The notes beneath the pieces were generated by a model that was not told the DNA's origin, did no database searches, and worked only from the letters and a program-made list of their open reading frames with translations. The position numbers were made by a program, and so were the translations under genes. This document shows positions 34,996 to 44,952 of a stretch of 59,316 nucleotides of DNA, piece after piece. The stretch's first letter is position 1, and each line of letters begins with the position of its first letter. Source of the DNA: Bacteroidetes bacterium GWA2_40_15 (GTDB lineage: Bacteria; Bacteroidota; Bacteroidia; Bacteroidales; VadinHA17); NCBI GenBank assembly GCA_001768195.1, contig MENI01000040.1:1-59316 (forward strand), written 5' to 3'.

Positions 34996-37839
34996 ATGAT
35001 ACCAAATAACCCCGTTATGAAAAGATCCCTTAATTTCTATTACAGCTTCTCTCTTCTTATTTTAATTCTTATACCTGCCCTGTTAACCGGTCAAAATTTG
35101 CAGCCGATTCCCCTTCCTGAGCATCCGCGTCCTGATTTTCAGCGTGAATTATGGCAGAACCTCAATGGGGTCTGGGATTTCAGGTTCGATCCGGGTAATC
35201 AGGGAGAAAAAGAACAATGGTATAACAAAACGGATAAATTCGATAAGAAAATAGTTGTTCCGTTTCCATGGGGTTCGAAATTATCAGGATTAGAAAACGA
35301 AGCTGAGATCGGATGGTACAGCCGCAATATAGAGATACCATCTGAATGGGATGGCAAGAAAGTATTTATAGTGTTTGGTGCAAGTGACTGGATTACAACT
35401 GTATGGCTCGACGGACAACTCCTTGGTACTTTCAAAGGCGGTTATACTCCATTCGAATTTGATCTTACTCCATATATAAAAAAGGGGCAAAAACAACAAC
35501 TGGCTTTAAGAGTTGACGACTCTCCTTTCCCTTTTAAACTTGAAGGCAAGCAGGGCTACGGACAGGCAAAGGGAATCTGGCAGACTGTTTACCTTGATGC
35601 ACGCGGAGGATCTTTTATTAAAACGATACATTTCACTCCTGATATCGACCTGCAGAAAGTAACTGTTAAAGTAACATCCAGTCAGCCTGCGTCGGCAAAT
35701 ACATCAGTCAGAATTTCATTTCTGAACGGGGACCAGACAAAACCTGAAACCATTCAGAAATTTAAAAAGGGAACCTCAGAGATAAGTTTTCAGATTCTCC
35801 TTGATAAGATGCAGTTATGGGATCTGAATAATCCATTCCTATATTATATTGAAGCATCCATCCTTGAAAAAACGGAAGAAAGCGATAAGGTCAGGAGCTA
35901 CTTTGGAATGCGCAAGATCAGCGTAATACCATTGCCAGGGCTGAATCATCCATATATAGCCCTGAACAATAAACCGGTATATCTTCAGATGTGTCTCGAT
36001 CAATCATATCATCCTGACGGGTTTTATACTTTCCCCTCCGATGAATTCATGAAAGAAGAGATACTCCGTTCAAAACGTATAGGGTTAAATACCAACAGGA
36101 TACATATCAAGGTTGAGATTCCCCGAAAACTTTACTGGGCCGATAAGCTGGGGCTGCTAATCATGGCAGATGTACCAAACTTCTGGGGTGAGCCGGGACC
36201 GGAGGCACAACAGGAACACCTGGTTGCCATGAAAGGAATGATCGAGAGGGATTTTAATCATCCATCGATTTTTCAGTGGGTACTATTCAATGAAACATGG
36301 GGACTTTTTACAGAAAAGACAGGGACCAAAAAGGAAAGATTATACCTGCCTGAGACACAGGCATGGGTAGAAAGTTTATATAAACAGGCAAAGCTTCTTG
36401 ACCCGACCAGACTTGTTGAAGACAATTCACCATGCAATTATGACCATGTTGCAACTGATGTAAACACCTGGCACGTATATATCCCCGGTTACGAATGGAA
36501 GAAACACCTCGATGAAGTGTGTGCGAACACCTATCAGGGTTCAAAATGGAATTTCACCGGAGACCGTGCCCAGGGAGATCAGCCATTATTTAACAGCGAA
36601 TGCGGAAACGTCTGGGGATATACCGGAAGTACAGGAGATGTTGACTGGAGCTGGGATTATCACCTTATGATGAATGAGTTTCGCAGCCATCCGAAAATAT
36701 GCGGCTGGCTCTATACCGAGCATCACGATGTAATAAATGAATGGAACGGATACTACAGGTATGACCGGACAGATAAATATACAGGGCTGGACAATATAGT
36801 CCCGGGGATGACAATTAATGACCTTCACAGCGATATCTACATTGCACCTTCGGGTCCGCTTTGCAGAGAAGTCAGGCCACTTGAAACTGTACAGGTGCCG
36901 TTATTTGCTTCATTCATGACGGATGCCGATCATGGCAGTAATCTAATTGTAAAAACAAATTTATATGGATGGGATCAGAAAGGCAATTATAGAAACTACT
37001 CAAATTCATCACAATCAATATCTTACCAGCCATGGTCCGCAAATGATCTGACTCCGATAACTGTAAGAATGCCTTCAACACAGGGACTTGCAATTTTATC
37101 TGTTGTAACAGAGGATGTATCAGGAAGAGTACTTCACAGAAACTTTATTACCTTTTATATCGGAGAAGGTGAATCTAAAAGGCTGGAAACAATTGATGGT
37201 GATGGCCAAAAAATCAATATTGTCAGGTTTTCCCCTGCAGGTTTCAAATCTCAGAGCTGGAGTCAGAAGCAATGGAATGTATTTGACGGATTAAAGGCAA
37301 ATGGCGCAGGATCAGGCTATTTTGAATACGAAATAGAAATCCCGGATGGAGTTTCAACAGAGAATACAGAAGCTGTTTCGCTGGTCGCGGAACTCTCTGC
37401 AAAACAGCTTTTCGGAAAGGACAGGCAAGATGCTACTCTTCCTGAGGGTGATTATATGCTTGGAAAAGGCACCAATGATCCCAGCCGTAATCCAAATTCA
37501 TACCCCATGACTGACACTAAAAAATTTCCGTCAGTTGTGCGAATAATGGTTGAAGGCGTGTCGACGGGGACCTTTGTCCTTAATGACGATCCTGCAGATC
37601 ATAGCGGAGTATTATCGTGGCTTTCACAACCTCAGAACCGCCAGCTGAATGAAGCCGGTTCTTACGGATATCTGATCAGGGCATCTGTTCCCAGAGAACT
37701 TATAAGCAAAGCATCAGATAGAAAACTCACCATCAGGTTCGAGGTTGATGAATCAGTCCCGGGTGGTCTGGCAATTTACGGAGAGAGATTTGGAAGGTAT
37801 CCTGTTGATCCATCTGTCATTTTCGTTATGAAGAAATAG
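34996..37839 (+). CDS. exported GH2 family glycoside hydrolase (beta-galactosidase-like)
   Basis: A 947-residue enzyme with a signal peptide ending near ALLTGQ. An internal Met8 codon (35017) is the more usual signal start. The N-terminal jelly roll begins PRPDFQRELWQNLNGVWDF and contains FGASDWITTVWLDGQLLGTF. The TIM barrel (residues about 310-620) has the acid/base Glu in FQWVLFNETWGLF near residue 432 and the probable nucleophile Glu in LFNSECGNVWGY near 535. A large beta-rich C-terminal part follows. GH2 members cleave terminal beta-galactosides, beta-glucuronides or beta-mannosides; the substrate cannot be told from the sequence. It stands alone. Confidence 0.88.
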   Translation: MIPNNPVMKRSLNFYYSFSLLILILIPALLTGQNLQPIPLPEHPRPDFQRELWQNLNGVWDFRFDPGNQGEKEQWYNKTDKFDKKIVVPFPWGSKLSGLENEAEIGWYSRNIEIPSEWDGKKVFIVFGASDWITTVWLDGQLLGTFKGGYTPFEFDLTPYIKKGQKQQLALRVDDSPFPFKLEGKQGYGQAKGIWQTVYLDARGGSFIKTIHFTPDIDLQKVTVKVTSSQPASANTSVRISFLNGDQTKPETIQKFKKGTSEISFQILLDKMQLWDLNNPFLYYIEASILEKTEESDKVRSYFGMRKISVIPLPGLNHPYIALNNKPVYLQMCLDQSYHPDGFYTFPSDEFMKEEILRSKRIGLNTNRIHIKVEIPRKLYWADKLGLLIMADVPNFWGEPGPEAQQEHLVAMKGMIERDFNHPSIFQWVLFNETWGLFTEKTGTKKERLYLPETQAWVESLYKQAKLLDPTRLVEDNSPCNYDHVATDVNTWHVYIPGYEWKKHLDEVCANTYQGSKWNFTGDRAQGDQPLFNSECGNVWGYTGSTGDVDWSWDYHLMMNEFRSHPKICGWLYTEHHDVINEWNGYYRYDRTDKYTGLDNIVPGMTINDLHSDIYIAPSGPLCREVRPLETVQVPLFASFMTDADHGSNLIVKTNLYGWDQKGNYRNYSNSSQSISYQPWSANDLTPITVRMPSTQGLAILSVVTEDVSGRVLHRNFITFYIGEGESKRLETIDGDGQKINIVRFSPAGFKSQSWSQKQWNVFDGLKANGAGSGYFEYEIEIPDGVSTENTEAVSLVAELSAKQLFGKDRQDATLPEGDYMLGKGTNDPSRNPNSYPMTDTKKFPSVVRIMVEGVSTGTFVLNDDPADHSGVLSWLSQPQNRQLNEAGSYGYLIRASVPRELISKASDRKLTIRFEVDESVPGGLAIYGERFGRYPVDPSVIFVMKK

Positions 37840-37852
37840 ATTCGGATACTTA

Positions 37853-37930
37853 TTTTCCCCTTCTTAGAGGGTCAAGGGGTGGGTTATGTTTATAAGAAAC
37901 CCACCCCCAACCCCTCCAGGGAGGGGAGCT
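37853..37930. repeat. head-to-head pair of GGAGGGG/GGGTGGG elements
   Basis: One copy in plus sense (37853-37888) and one in minus sense (37898-37930) face each other across about nine bases. GGGGTGGGTTA on the left and AACCCACCCC on the right can pair to form a long hairpin after the GH2 gene. Confidence 0.75.
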
Positions 37931-38027
37931 AACAGGATGAAGGTTTCTATCATGACGATATTAATAATCTTATTGGGTAATTATTGTTAATTCATAATTT
38001 AATAGCAAGCATAGTAAATAATTTAAA

Positions 38028-38035
38028 TACATTTG
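38028..38035 (+). promoter_or_regulatory. probable -7 promoter box (TACATTTG)
   Basis: TACATTTG matches TAnnTTTG and lies 31 bases before the M28 peptidase ATG at 38066. It falls inside an upstream extension of the reading frame, which supports the later start. Confidence 0.5.
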
Positions 38036-38065
38036 AAACTTAAGTTGAATCACAAAAACTATTTT

Positions 38066-39628
38066 ATGAAAATCAGAAATATAACAACAGCGTTATTCGT
38101 AATGTTTATGCTGCCGGCATTAATGCTGGCGCAGAGCGAGAATGTCGATCTTGGGATGATATACAAGATCAAACAGGAGGGATTGAAATATAGTCAGATT
38201 GAAGAACTTGCCTTTGGACTAACTGATCTGACAGGTTCCAGATTAACGGGTTCAACAGGTCAGAGCCGTGGCAATGAATGGGCAAAAAAGAAAATGGAAG
38301 AGCTTGGATTTCAGAATGTAAGGATTGAAGCAGCAACCGAATTTTCTAAGCCGGGATGGGACAATCTTAAGACATACGCTGCAATGACAGCACCCTATTA
38401 TGCAAATTTTGCCTGTAATCCTGTAGCATGGACCGGAAGCACTAACGGGGCTGTTAAGGGAGAGGTGATACTGCTCGATGTAAAAGAAGAGGGTGATCTT
38501 GAAAAATATAAAGGAAAAGTATCCGGGAAAATAGTGCTGATGCCTTCTACTGCAACTTATGAAGCAAGTTTTGAGCCGCTGGCAAGCCGACTGACAGATG
38601 AAGAACTGACTCAAATGTCAAAAACTTCAGCTGGCAGACCAGGAAGAAGACCCACCGGTGATTTTGCCCAGTTTATGGCACAAAGAGCATTACGTAATAA
38701 AATTTCAGAATTTCTTGGCAATGAAGGCGCTGCTGTTGCACTGAACAGTGCAGGTACTTTCAACGTACCGAGGTCAAATAGTGTTAGTTATAAAACCGGA
38801 GACAAGGAACCTGTTGCACAGCTTAACCTTGCGATCGAGGCTCATGGAAGGATGGAGAGGTTGCTTCGTCATAAAATCCCTGTGGAAATGGAAATAGAAA
38901 TTACCAACAGGTTCTTCGATAGTCCTACAGTTTACAATGTAATCGGTGAAATACCCGGAACTGACAAAGTGCTCAAAAATGAATTTGTCCTTATTGGAGC
39001 TCATATTGATTCATGGCATGGAGGTACCGGCGCTGCCGACAATGCATCAGGATGCATAGTAATGATGGAGGCTCTCAGGATACTTAAAGCTATAGATGCT
39101 GCACCAAAAAGAACTATCCGTGTAGTTCTGTGGGGAGGCGAAGAAGAGGGATTCCTCGGATCGAGAGGTTATGCTGACAGGTATCTTGTTGATCCAAAAA
39201 CCAAAGAACATAAACCTGATTTTGATAAATTTGCCGGTTATTTCAATATGGACAACGGATCAGGTAAATATCGTGGTATTTACCTGCAGGAAAATGATCT
39301 GATGAGACCTGTATTTGAGGAATGGCTTGCACCATTTGAAGATATGGGAGCCAAAACCATTTCCCCGAATAATACAGGAGGAACAGACCACCTGACGTTC
39401 AATAATATTGGCTTACCAGGATTTCAGTTCATACAGGATGAAATCGAGTACGGACGCGGATATCATACTGTTATGGATACCTACGAGAGGCTTGTAATGG
39501 CTGATCTTAAGCATAATGCTGTTATAACTGCTGCATTTGCTTATAATGCTGCAATGCGTCCTGTAAAAATTCCTGCCAAGCCAGTAATGAAACCAAGGCC
39601 TGAATCTGAACAAAGACCTAGTTTCTGA
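38066..39628 (+). CDS. M28 family exported peptidase (carboxypeptidase Q-like)
   Basis: About 520 residues with a clean signal peptide MKIRNITTALFVMFMLPALM followed by LAQ, which is why I chose the ATG at 38066 over one 11 codons upstream. A PA-like insert spans residues about 100-240. The zinc-site motifs are LIGAHIDSWHGGTGAADNAS near 310, VLWGGEEEGFLGSRGY near 355, YFNMDNGSGK near 400, and a C-terminal GYHTVMDTYERL near 475. It releases amino acids or dipeptides in the periplasm or outside. It is the second M28 gene in the window and differs from the first in lacking a PDZ domain. Confidence 0.9.
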   Translation: MKIRNITTALFVMFMLPALMLAQSENVDLGMIYKIKQEGLKYSQIEELAFGLTDLTGSRLTGSTGQSRGNEWAKKKMEELGFQNVRIEAATEFSKPGWDNLKTYAAMTAPYYANFACNPVAWTGSTNGAVKGEVILLDVKEEGDLEKYKGKVSGKIVLMPSTATYEASFEPLASRLTDEELTQMSKTSAGRPGRRPTGDFAQFMAQRALRNKISEFLGNEGAAVALNSAGTFNVPRSNSVSYKTGDKEPVAQLNLAIEAHGRMERLLRHKIPVEMEIEITNRFFDSPTVYNVIGEIPGTDKVLKNEFVLIGAHIDSWHGGTGAADNASGCIVMMEALRILKAIDAAPKRTIRVVLWGGEEEGFLGSRGYADRYLVDPKTKEHKPDFDKFAGYFNMDNGSGKYRGIYLQENDLMRPVFEEWLAPFEDMGAKTISPNNTGGTDHLTFNNIGLPGFQFIQDEIEYGRGYHTVMDTYERLVMADLKHNAVITAAFAYNAAMRPVKIPAKPVMKPRPESEQRPSF

Positions 39629-39647
39629 TATAAACTACAATATTGTA

Positions 39648-40106
39648 TTAACATCCCCCGATCTCACTGCTGGCATTCCCGCCCAGTAAAGGACGATCAT
39701 GAAGTCCTATTGTCAAAACTGTATCGCGGACTTTAATAGTACCGGCATACTGCCATCCCCATGCATCAACTGTACCCAGGTCTGCAAATAACTCTTTTCC
39801 ATCAAATGTCAATCTGAATCGTCCCGGAGCATCCCATTCACCCGGGGCCCAGTTCATTGTCCTTGCCCAGACATGGTATTTACCAGGGGCAGGTATATTA
39901 ACCTCATTTACTGCATCTTCTACAGGCTTTCCAAGTCCGTGAGCAAGCAGATATGGCGATCCCATCTGAAAGACAAACTGGGGATCAACAACCCATCCCC
40001 CCTTTTTACCAAAACTTTCAGCCTCAATAAACACTTCGTGCTTTTCCACCTTGCATGACCAAATACCTGCAAGTATAAGCATCAGGATCAGACAGGTTCT
40101 TTTCAT
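39648..40106 (-). pseudogene. deleted remnant of an FAD-dependent oxidoreductase lipoprotein
   Basis: A 152-codon frame with lipoprotein signal MKRTCLILMLILAGIWSC. Residues 25-135 (VFIEAESFGKKGGWVVDPQF and PYLLAHGLGKPVEDAV) form the beta-sandwich that precedes or accompanies FAD_oxidored (PF12831-type) enzymes in Bacteroidota. The frame then jumps at GLHDRPLLGGNASSEI. RPLLGGNASSEI belongs to the nucleotide-binding part of the FAD domain, which should lie at least 50-100 residues further on and be preceded by a GGG-type loop. Three residues later the frame ends. I infer that an internal deletion fused the two parts and that the remaining several hundred residues are lost. It should lack activity. 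Confidence 0.7.
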
Positions 40107-40121
40107 CTTAAAATATATCTG

Positions 40122-42257
40122 TTATTCTTTGATTCCTGCAAGATCAATAATAAATGTATACTCCAGGGCAGTTACCCTGTACCGTTCAAATCGTCCGGAA
40201 GCACCACCATGACCGGCCGACATATTCACATCCATCACGAGCATATTATTATCAGTCTTCATGTCCCGAAGCTTTGCGACCCATTTTGCCGGTTCCCAGT
40301 ATTGAACCTGCGAATCCCAGAAACCAGTGGTTACCAGAAGGTTGGGATAGTTCACCGGCTTTACCTGATCGTATGGCGAGTAGGATAACATGTAATCATA
40401 GTACTCTTTCTTCCTTGGATCGCCCCATTCATCCCATTCGAATGTTGTGAGAGGGATCGTCTCATCGAGCATTGTTGAAACAACATCAACAAACGGAACT
40501 GCTGCAATAACTCCTTTATAAAGCTCCGGCTTCATGTTGACTATTGCTCCCATAAGGAGTCCTCCTGCGCTTCCTCCCATGGCAAAAAGTTTTCCTGTGC
40601 CGGTATACTTTTGATCGACAAGAAACTGAGCACAATCATTGAAGTCGGTGAATGTGTTTATCTTCTTAAGCAGTTTACCATCCTCATACCAGAAACGGCC
40701 CATTTCACTTCCTCCCCGTACATGAGCCAGGGCAAAAACAAATCCCCTGTCGAGCAGGCTGAGTATTGCCGATCTGAAACCTGCATCGGTTGAAGAGCCA
40801 TACGAGCCATATGCATATAAAAGAAGCGGAGACTTGCCGTCCTGAACAAAGCCTTTCCTGTAGACAATTGAAACCGGTACCATTGTTCCGTCTCCGGCTT
40901 TTGCCCATAATCTTTTTGACTCATAGTTATTCTTGTCGAAACCTCCGAGCACCTCTTCCTCTTTCATGATCTTCTTCTCCTTCGAACTCATGTTGTAGTC
41001 AATAACCGAGTTGGGTGTGGTAAGCGAGGAATATGAAAATCTGAGGATTTCTGTATCAGGTTCTGGATTTATACTAATACCGGCCATATATGTCTCCTCT
41101 CCGAAATCAAGATAATGCTCGCTTTTATCACTATTCCTTATAATTTTAAGGTTAGTCAATCCCTTGATCCTCTCTTCTGCAACCAGATAATTATCAAAAA
41201 GTTCAAAGTTCTCAAATAAGACATCTGACCTGTGTGGTATAATATCGGTCCAGTTGGAATATGCTGTTTTTCCCTCAGGTGTCGTCATCAGTTTGAAGTT
41301 CGGGGAACTGTCAGCATTTGTTCTTATATAAAACATATTGCCAAGATGATCAACATTATATTCATGGTTTACCTTACGGGGTTCGAACAACTTAATGGCA
41401 GCATCGGGTTTAGCAATTTCCAGGTAACGCACCTCTGTGGCAAGAGTCTGGGAAGAGTTTATGAAAATATACCTTTCACTTCTGGATTCCTGAAGATAGA
41501 CACTATAGGTTTCATCCTCCTCGCTATAAACAAGAGTATTTTCATTTGATCCAAGTTTATGCTTAAAGATCTTACCGGCTCTCAGTGTCTCGATATCCCT
41601 GTCTACGTAAAACAAGGTCTTGCCGTCAGCAGCCCATATAGCCTGACCTGTGGTATTTTCAATTTTGTCAGGAAGGTGGGTTCCGGTTTCGAGATTGAGG
41701 AAGTTAATGGTATATCGGCGGCGACTTACGAAATCTGTTCCATAAGCCAGAATCTTATTATCACGGCTCACAGATAGACCTGCTACGGAGCAATACTCTT
41801 TTCCCTCTGCAATCTTATTAACGTCAAGAATTATCTCTTCAGGTGCATCAGGTGAACCTTTCCTGCGGTAATAAACAGGATATTCGTTTCCCTCTGTGAA
41901 TTTATTGTAGTAGTAGTATCCGTTTTTAAGGTAGGGAACGGATGAATCATCCTTTTTTATTCTGCCTACAATCTCATCAAAAACCTTTTTCTGAAGAACG
42001 TCAATGCTTTTCAGAACAGCTTTGGTGTATTCATTTTCATCATTAAGATATTTAATAACCTTCTGAGCCTGTTCATCAGGCGAAGGAGCATTCTTCTGTT
42101 CATCTGAAAGCCTCAACCAGAAGTAATTATCAATTCGTTTGTCAAAAACGTCATGCGGGATCTTCTCTGCGACAGGAAGTTTAACAGCAGGTTGGGTACT
42201 GCAGGCAAAAATCAGTACTGATAGTAAAAAAGTTAAAATAAAGTTGGTTCTTTTCAT
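40122..42257 (-). CDS. S9 family peptidase, oligopeptidase B-like, lipoprotein
   Basis: A 711-residue prolyl-oligopeptidase-family enzyme. The signal ends LLSVLIFACS, so it is probably a lipoprotein. A beta-propeller covers residues about 70-420 and the alpha/beta-hydrolase the rest. HVRGGSEMGRFWYEDGKLL near 515 and DFNDCAQFLVDQKY are typical of oligopeptidase B. The nucleophile Ser is in AMGGSAGGLLMGAI near 565, the Asp in TTGFWDSQVQYWEPAKW near 650, and the His in SAGHGGASGRFERY near 690. It cuts short peptides, after basic residues in well-studied members. The remnant oxidoreductase gene is 15 bases downstream. Confidence 0.9.
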   Translation of the reverse strand: MKRTNFILTFLLSVLIFACSTQPAVKLPVAEKIPHDVFDKRIDNYFWLRLSDEQKNAPSPDEQAQKVIKYLNDENEYTKAVLKSIDVLQKKVFDEIVGRIKKDDSSVPYLKNGYYYYNKFTEGNEYPVYYRRKGSPDAPEEIILDVNKIAEGKEYCSVAGLSVSRDNKILAYGTDFVSRRRYTINFLNLETGTHLPDKIENTTGQAIWAADGKTLFYVDRDIETLRAGKIFKHKLGSNENTLVYSEEDETYSVYLQESRSERYIFINSSQTLATEVRYLEIAKPDAAIKLFEPRKVNHEYNVDHLGNMFYIRTNADSSPNFKLMTTPEGKTAYSNWTDIIPHRSDVLFENFELFDNYLVAEERIKGLTNLKIIRNSDKSEHYLDFGEETYMAGISINPEPDTEILRFSYSSLTTPNSVIDYNMSSKEKKIMKEEEVLGGFDKNNYESKRLWAKAGDGTMVPVSIVYRKGFVQDGKSPLLLYAYGSYGSSTDAGFRSAILSLLDRGFVFALAHVRGGSEMGRFWYEDGKLLKKINTFTDFNDCAQFLVDQKYTGTGKLFAMGGSAGGLLMGAIVNMKPELYKGVIAAVPFVDVVSTMLDETIPLTTFEWDEWGDPRKKEYYDYMLSYSPYDQVKPVNYPNLLVTTGFWDSQVQYWEPAKWVAKLRDMKTDNNMLVMDVNMSAGHGGASGRFERYRVTALEYTFIIDLAGIKE

Positions 42258-42365
42258 GGTAAATTGAGCTAGTATTTGTTTCTTATATTCATTTGGTTTG
42301 ACGGTTCGACGGTGTGGCGGTGCGACGGTTTTTCTGTTATCAGAAGCATATAATGTTGTAATGTT

Positions 42366-44528
42366 TTAACCGGTCGCCGGTTGCCGGTTGCCAGAAGCCT
42401 GTTCCACATCTTTCAATGACAACTGAATCCGTTTCCGGTCAATATCCACCGCAATGATCTTCACCATCACATGCTGATGAAGTTTTACAACTGATGAAGG
42501 ATCAGTTATATAATGTTTGCTCATATTTGAGATGTGCACAAGTCCGTCCTGCTTGATGCCGATATCCACAAAAGCACCGAATTTTGTAACATTCGTTACA
42601 ATTCCAGGCACCACCATACCCGGGATGCAGTCTTCCATCGAACGGATCTCGGCAAACCGGAATTCTTTGATCTTTGATCTGGGGTCACGTCCGGGTTTTG
42701 CCAGTTCATCCATGATATCCTTCAGGGTAGGCAAACCAGTTACAGGAGTAATATAACTTTCCAGTTTTATTTCCTTGCGCTTTTTATCATCAGTCATCAA
42801 ATCCCGGACATCGCATCCAAGCTCCTTTGACATTTTCTCAACCACATGATAGCTTTCAGGATGAACTGCACTGGCATCCAGCGGATTAGAAGCATTCCTG
42901 ATCCTCAGGAAGCCTGCACTCTGCTCAAACGCCTTCTCTCCCATTCTTTTCACCCTAAGAAGATCCCTTCGTGATGAGAAGGGACCATTCTCTGCCCTGT
43001 AATCTACAATATTCTGTGCAAGCTGAGGTCCCAGTCCAGAAACATAGGTAAGCAAATGCTTGCTCGCTGTGTTTACTTCAACTCCCACTGCATTAACACA
43101 ACTCATTACAACGTCATCGAGCGATTTCTGAAGCTTTTGCTGGTCAACATCATGCTGATACTGGCCAACACCTATTGATTTGGGATCGATTTTAACGAGT
43201 TCGGCAAGCGGATCCATAAGCCTTCGTCCTATTGAAACCGCTCCCCTGACAGTGACATCATAGTCAGGAAATTCCTCACGTGCAGTTTTTGAAGCTGAAT
43301 ATATTGAAGCTCCGGCTTCACTGACAACGAATACCTGGATATCATTCTCAAACTTAACCCATTTGATGAAATCTTCTGTCTCCCTGCTTGCAGTTCCGTT
43401 TCCTATTGCTATTGCCTCAATCTTATACGCATTTACAAGAGTAAGTATCTTTTTAACAGACATTGCTGTTTCATTCTGCGGAGGATGCGGATAAATTGTC
43501 TCATTATGTACGAGGTTACCCTGCCTGTCGAGACAGACTACTTTACATCCGGTTCTGAATCCGGGATCAATGGCAAGAACATTTTTCTCACCAAGCGGAG
43601 AAGCCAGGAGAAGCTGGCGGAGATTATCGACAAAAACTGCAATAGCCTCAATATCTGCCTTCTCCTTCGAAATATTTCTGAATTCAGTCTCCATGGATGA
43701 AGAGAGGAGCCTCTTCCAGCTGTCTTTTACTGCTCCGGCTACCAAATCCGATGAAGCATTCCTTCCCTTAATAAAAATTGAATTAAGAGCCTCGATTGCA
43801 TTCTCTTCAATTGGTTCTATCGAAATCCTGAGGAAACCTTCTTCCTCCCCCCTTCTCATGGCGAGAAGCCTGTGTGAAGGGCACTTTTTAAGATGTTCTG
43901 ACCAGTCATAATAGTCACTGTATTTTATCCCTTCTGTCTCTTTGCCTTTAACAACTTTCGAGTATATAACCGCCTCCTTTTCAAACAGATGCCTCATCTG
44001 CCTGCGGGCTTTTTCATCTTCACTCACCCATTCAGCTATTATATCGGAAGCGCCGGCGAGTGCTTCCTCTGCTGAAGCCACGTCATCATTAATAAATGTT
44101 TCTGCTTTCCCTGAAGGATCATTTTCCTTCTGTTCCATTATAAGTTGTGCAAGAGGTTCGAGCCCTTTTTCCCTGGCAATGGTTGCACGGGTACGCCGCT
44201 TTGGACGATATGGAAGGTAGATATCCTCAAGTTCCGACATTGTCAGAGCGGCATCAATCTTCTGCCTTAGTTCAGGAGTCATTTTTTCCTGCTCCTCAAT
44301 AGATTTGATTATTGCTTCCCTGCGGGCATCGAGCTCTTTTAACCTGTCATATTCATCTTTTATGTGCATAAGCTGAACCTCATCGAGGCTGCCTGTCATC
44401 TCTTTCCTGTACCTGCTTATGAAGGGGATTGTTGCCCCCCCGTCCATAAGACGGATAGTGTTCTCGACCTGCCAGTCGTGGAGGGACAGTTTTTTGGCTA
44501 TCAACGAAATATGTTTATCGGTACTCAT
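42366..44528 (-). CDS. tex: Tex family S1 RNA-binding transcription accessory protein
   Basis: About 720 residues. Domains in order are an N-terminal helical region with GGATIPFISRYRKEMTGSLD near residue 30, a YqgF/RuvC-like domain (VLAIDPGFRTGCKVVCLDRQ near 325), helix-hairpin-helix motifs (YVSGLGPQLAQNIVDYRAE near 500), and a C-terminal S1 domain (GIVTNVTKFGAFVDIGIKQD near 645). Tex binds nucleic acids and affects transcription and translation. I chose the ATG at 44528, since the preceding five codons are not family-like. The last ten residues (ASGNRQPATG) are encoded by a short array of the 7-mer CGGTTGC, so the gene now ends within a repeat. Confidence 0.93.
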   Translation of the reverse strand: MSTDKHISLIAKKLSLHDWQVENTIRLMDGGATIPFISRYRKEMTGSLDEVQLMHIKDEYDRLKELDARREAIIKSIEEQEKMTPELRQKIDAALTMSELEDIYLPYRPKRRTRATIAREKGLEPLAQLIMEQKENDPSGKAETFINDDVASAEEALAGASDIIAEWVSEDEKARRQMRHLFEKEAVIYSKVVKGKETEGIKYSDYYDWSEHLKKCPSHRLLAMRRGEEEGFLRISIEPIEENAIEALNSIFIKGRNASSDLVAGAVKDSWKRLLSSSMETEFRNISKEKADIEAIAVFVDNLRQLLLASPLGEKNVLAIDPGFRTGCKVVCLDRQGNLVHNETIYPHPPQNETAMSVKKILTLVNAYKIEAIAIGNGTASRETEDFIKWVKFENDIQVFVVSEAGASIYSASKTAREEFPDYDVTVRGAVSIGRRLMDPLAELVKIDPKSIGVGQYQHDVDQQKLQKSLDDVVMSCVNAVGVEVNTASKHLLTYVSGLGPQLAQNIVDYRAENGPFSSRRDLLRVKRMGEKAFEQSAGFLRIRNASNPLDASAVHPESYHVVEKMSKELGCDVRDLMTDDKKRKEIKLESYITPVTGLPTLKDIMDELAKPGRDPRSKIKEFRFAEIRSMEDCIPGMVVPGIVTNVTKFGAFVDIGIKQDGLVHISNMSKHYITDPSSVVKLHQHVMVKIIAVDIDRKRIQLSLKDVEQASGNRQPATG

Positions 44529-44659
44529 AATCCAATTGTTCAAAGTTTAAAGTTCCAGGTTCAATTCCCCCTTTGAAGAGCCTGTCCCGCCTAAGCAGTA
44601 GGTAAGGGGCATCTCTACCAAATCAAGTGAAGTTTTGAGGAAGGGAATAATGAGAGAAA

Positions 44660-44745
44660 TTTCCCCTCCTTTTGAAGGAGGGGTGGCCGCAGCACAATGA
44701 TAGTAAGTGTATTGCACATTCAGTTTGCGGCCGGGGTGGTTGATT
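44660..44745 (+). repeat. 86-bp structured repeat, subtype B (unit 1, left end)
   Basis: Hairpin 1 is CCCCTCCTT, a TTG loop and AAGGAGGGG. Hairpin 2 is closed by GGCCGCA and TGCGGCC around about 34 bases. The copy ends GGGGTGGTTGATT. It faces the subtype A copy at 44953 across 207 bases. Confidence 0.9.
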
Positions 44746-44748
44746 TGT

Positions 44749-44871
44749 CTATCCGATCGTTTCACTGCTATTATTGAAAATTCTTCTAATCTCATTTTTA
44801 AGTTTTTCAGGTTCTTGGAATACAAATATTTCTTCAACCCTTAATATCATGAATCCAAAGCTCACCTGTAA
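44749..44871 (-). pseudogene. C-terminal remnant of a DUF559 endonuclease-like gene
   Basis: A frame of 40 codons without a start encodes QVSFGFMILRVEEIFVFQEP then EKLKNEIRRIFNNSSE. This follows the C-terminal pattern of DUF559 proteins (LG-F-V-LRF-N-EVF---E-VL-EI), which are small nucleases related in fold to Vsr. It reads from the subtype A repeat towards the subtype B repeat and ends three bases from the B copy. Stop codons in the upstream part show it is broken. Confidence 0.5.
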
Positions 44872-44952
44872 TTATTTTTGTCCTCAGCTTCCTGCAGTTT
44901 ATTTCTGTCTGAAAATGGTGCACTGTCAAGTAAATTAAGTTAAAGTATATTA

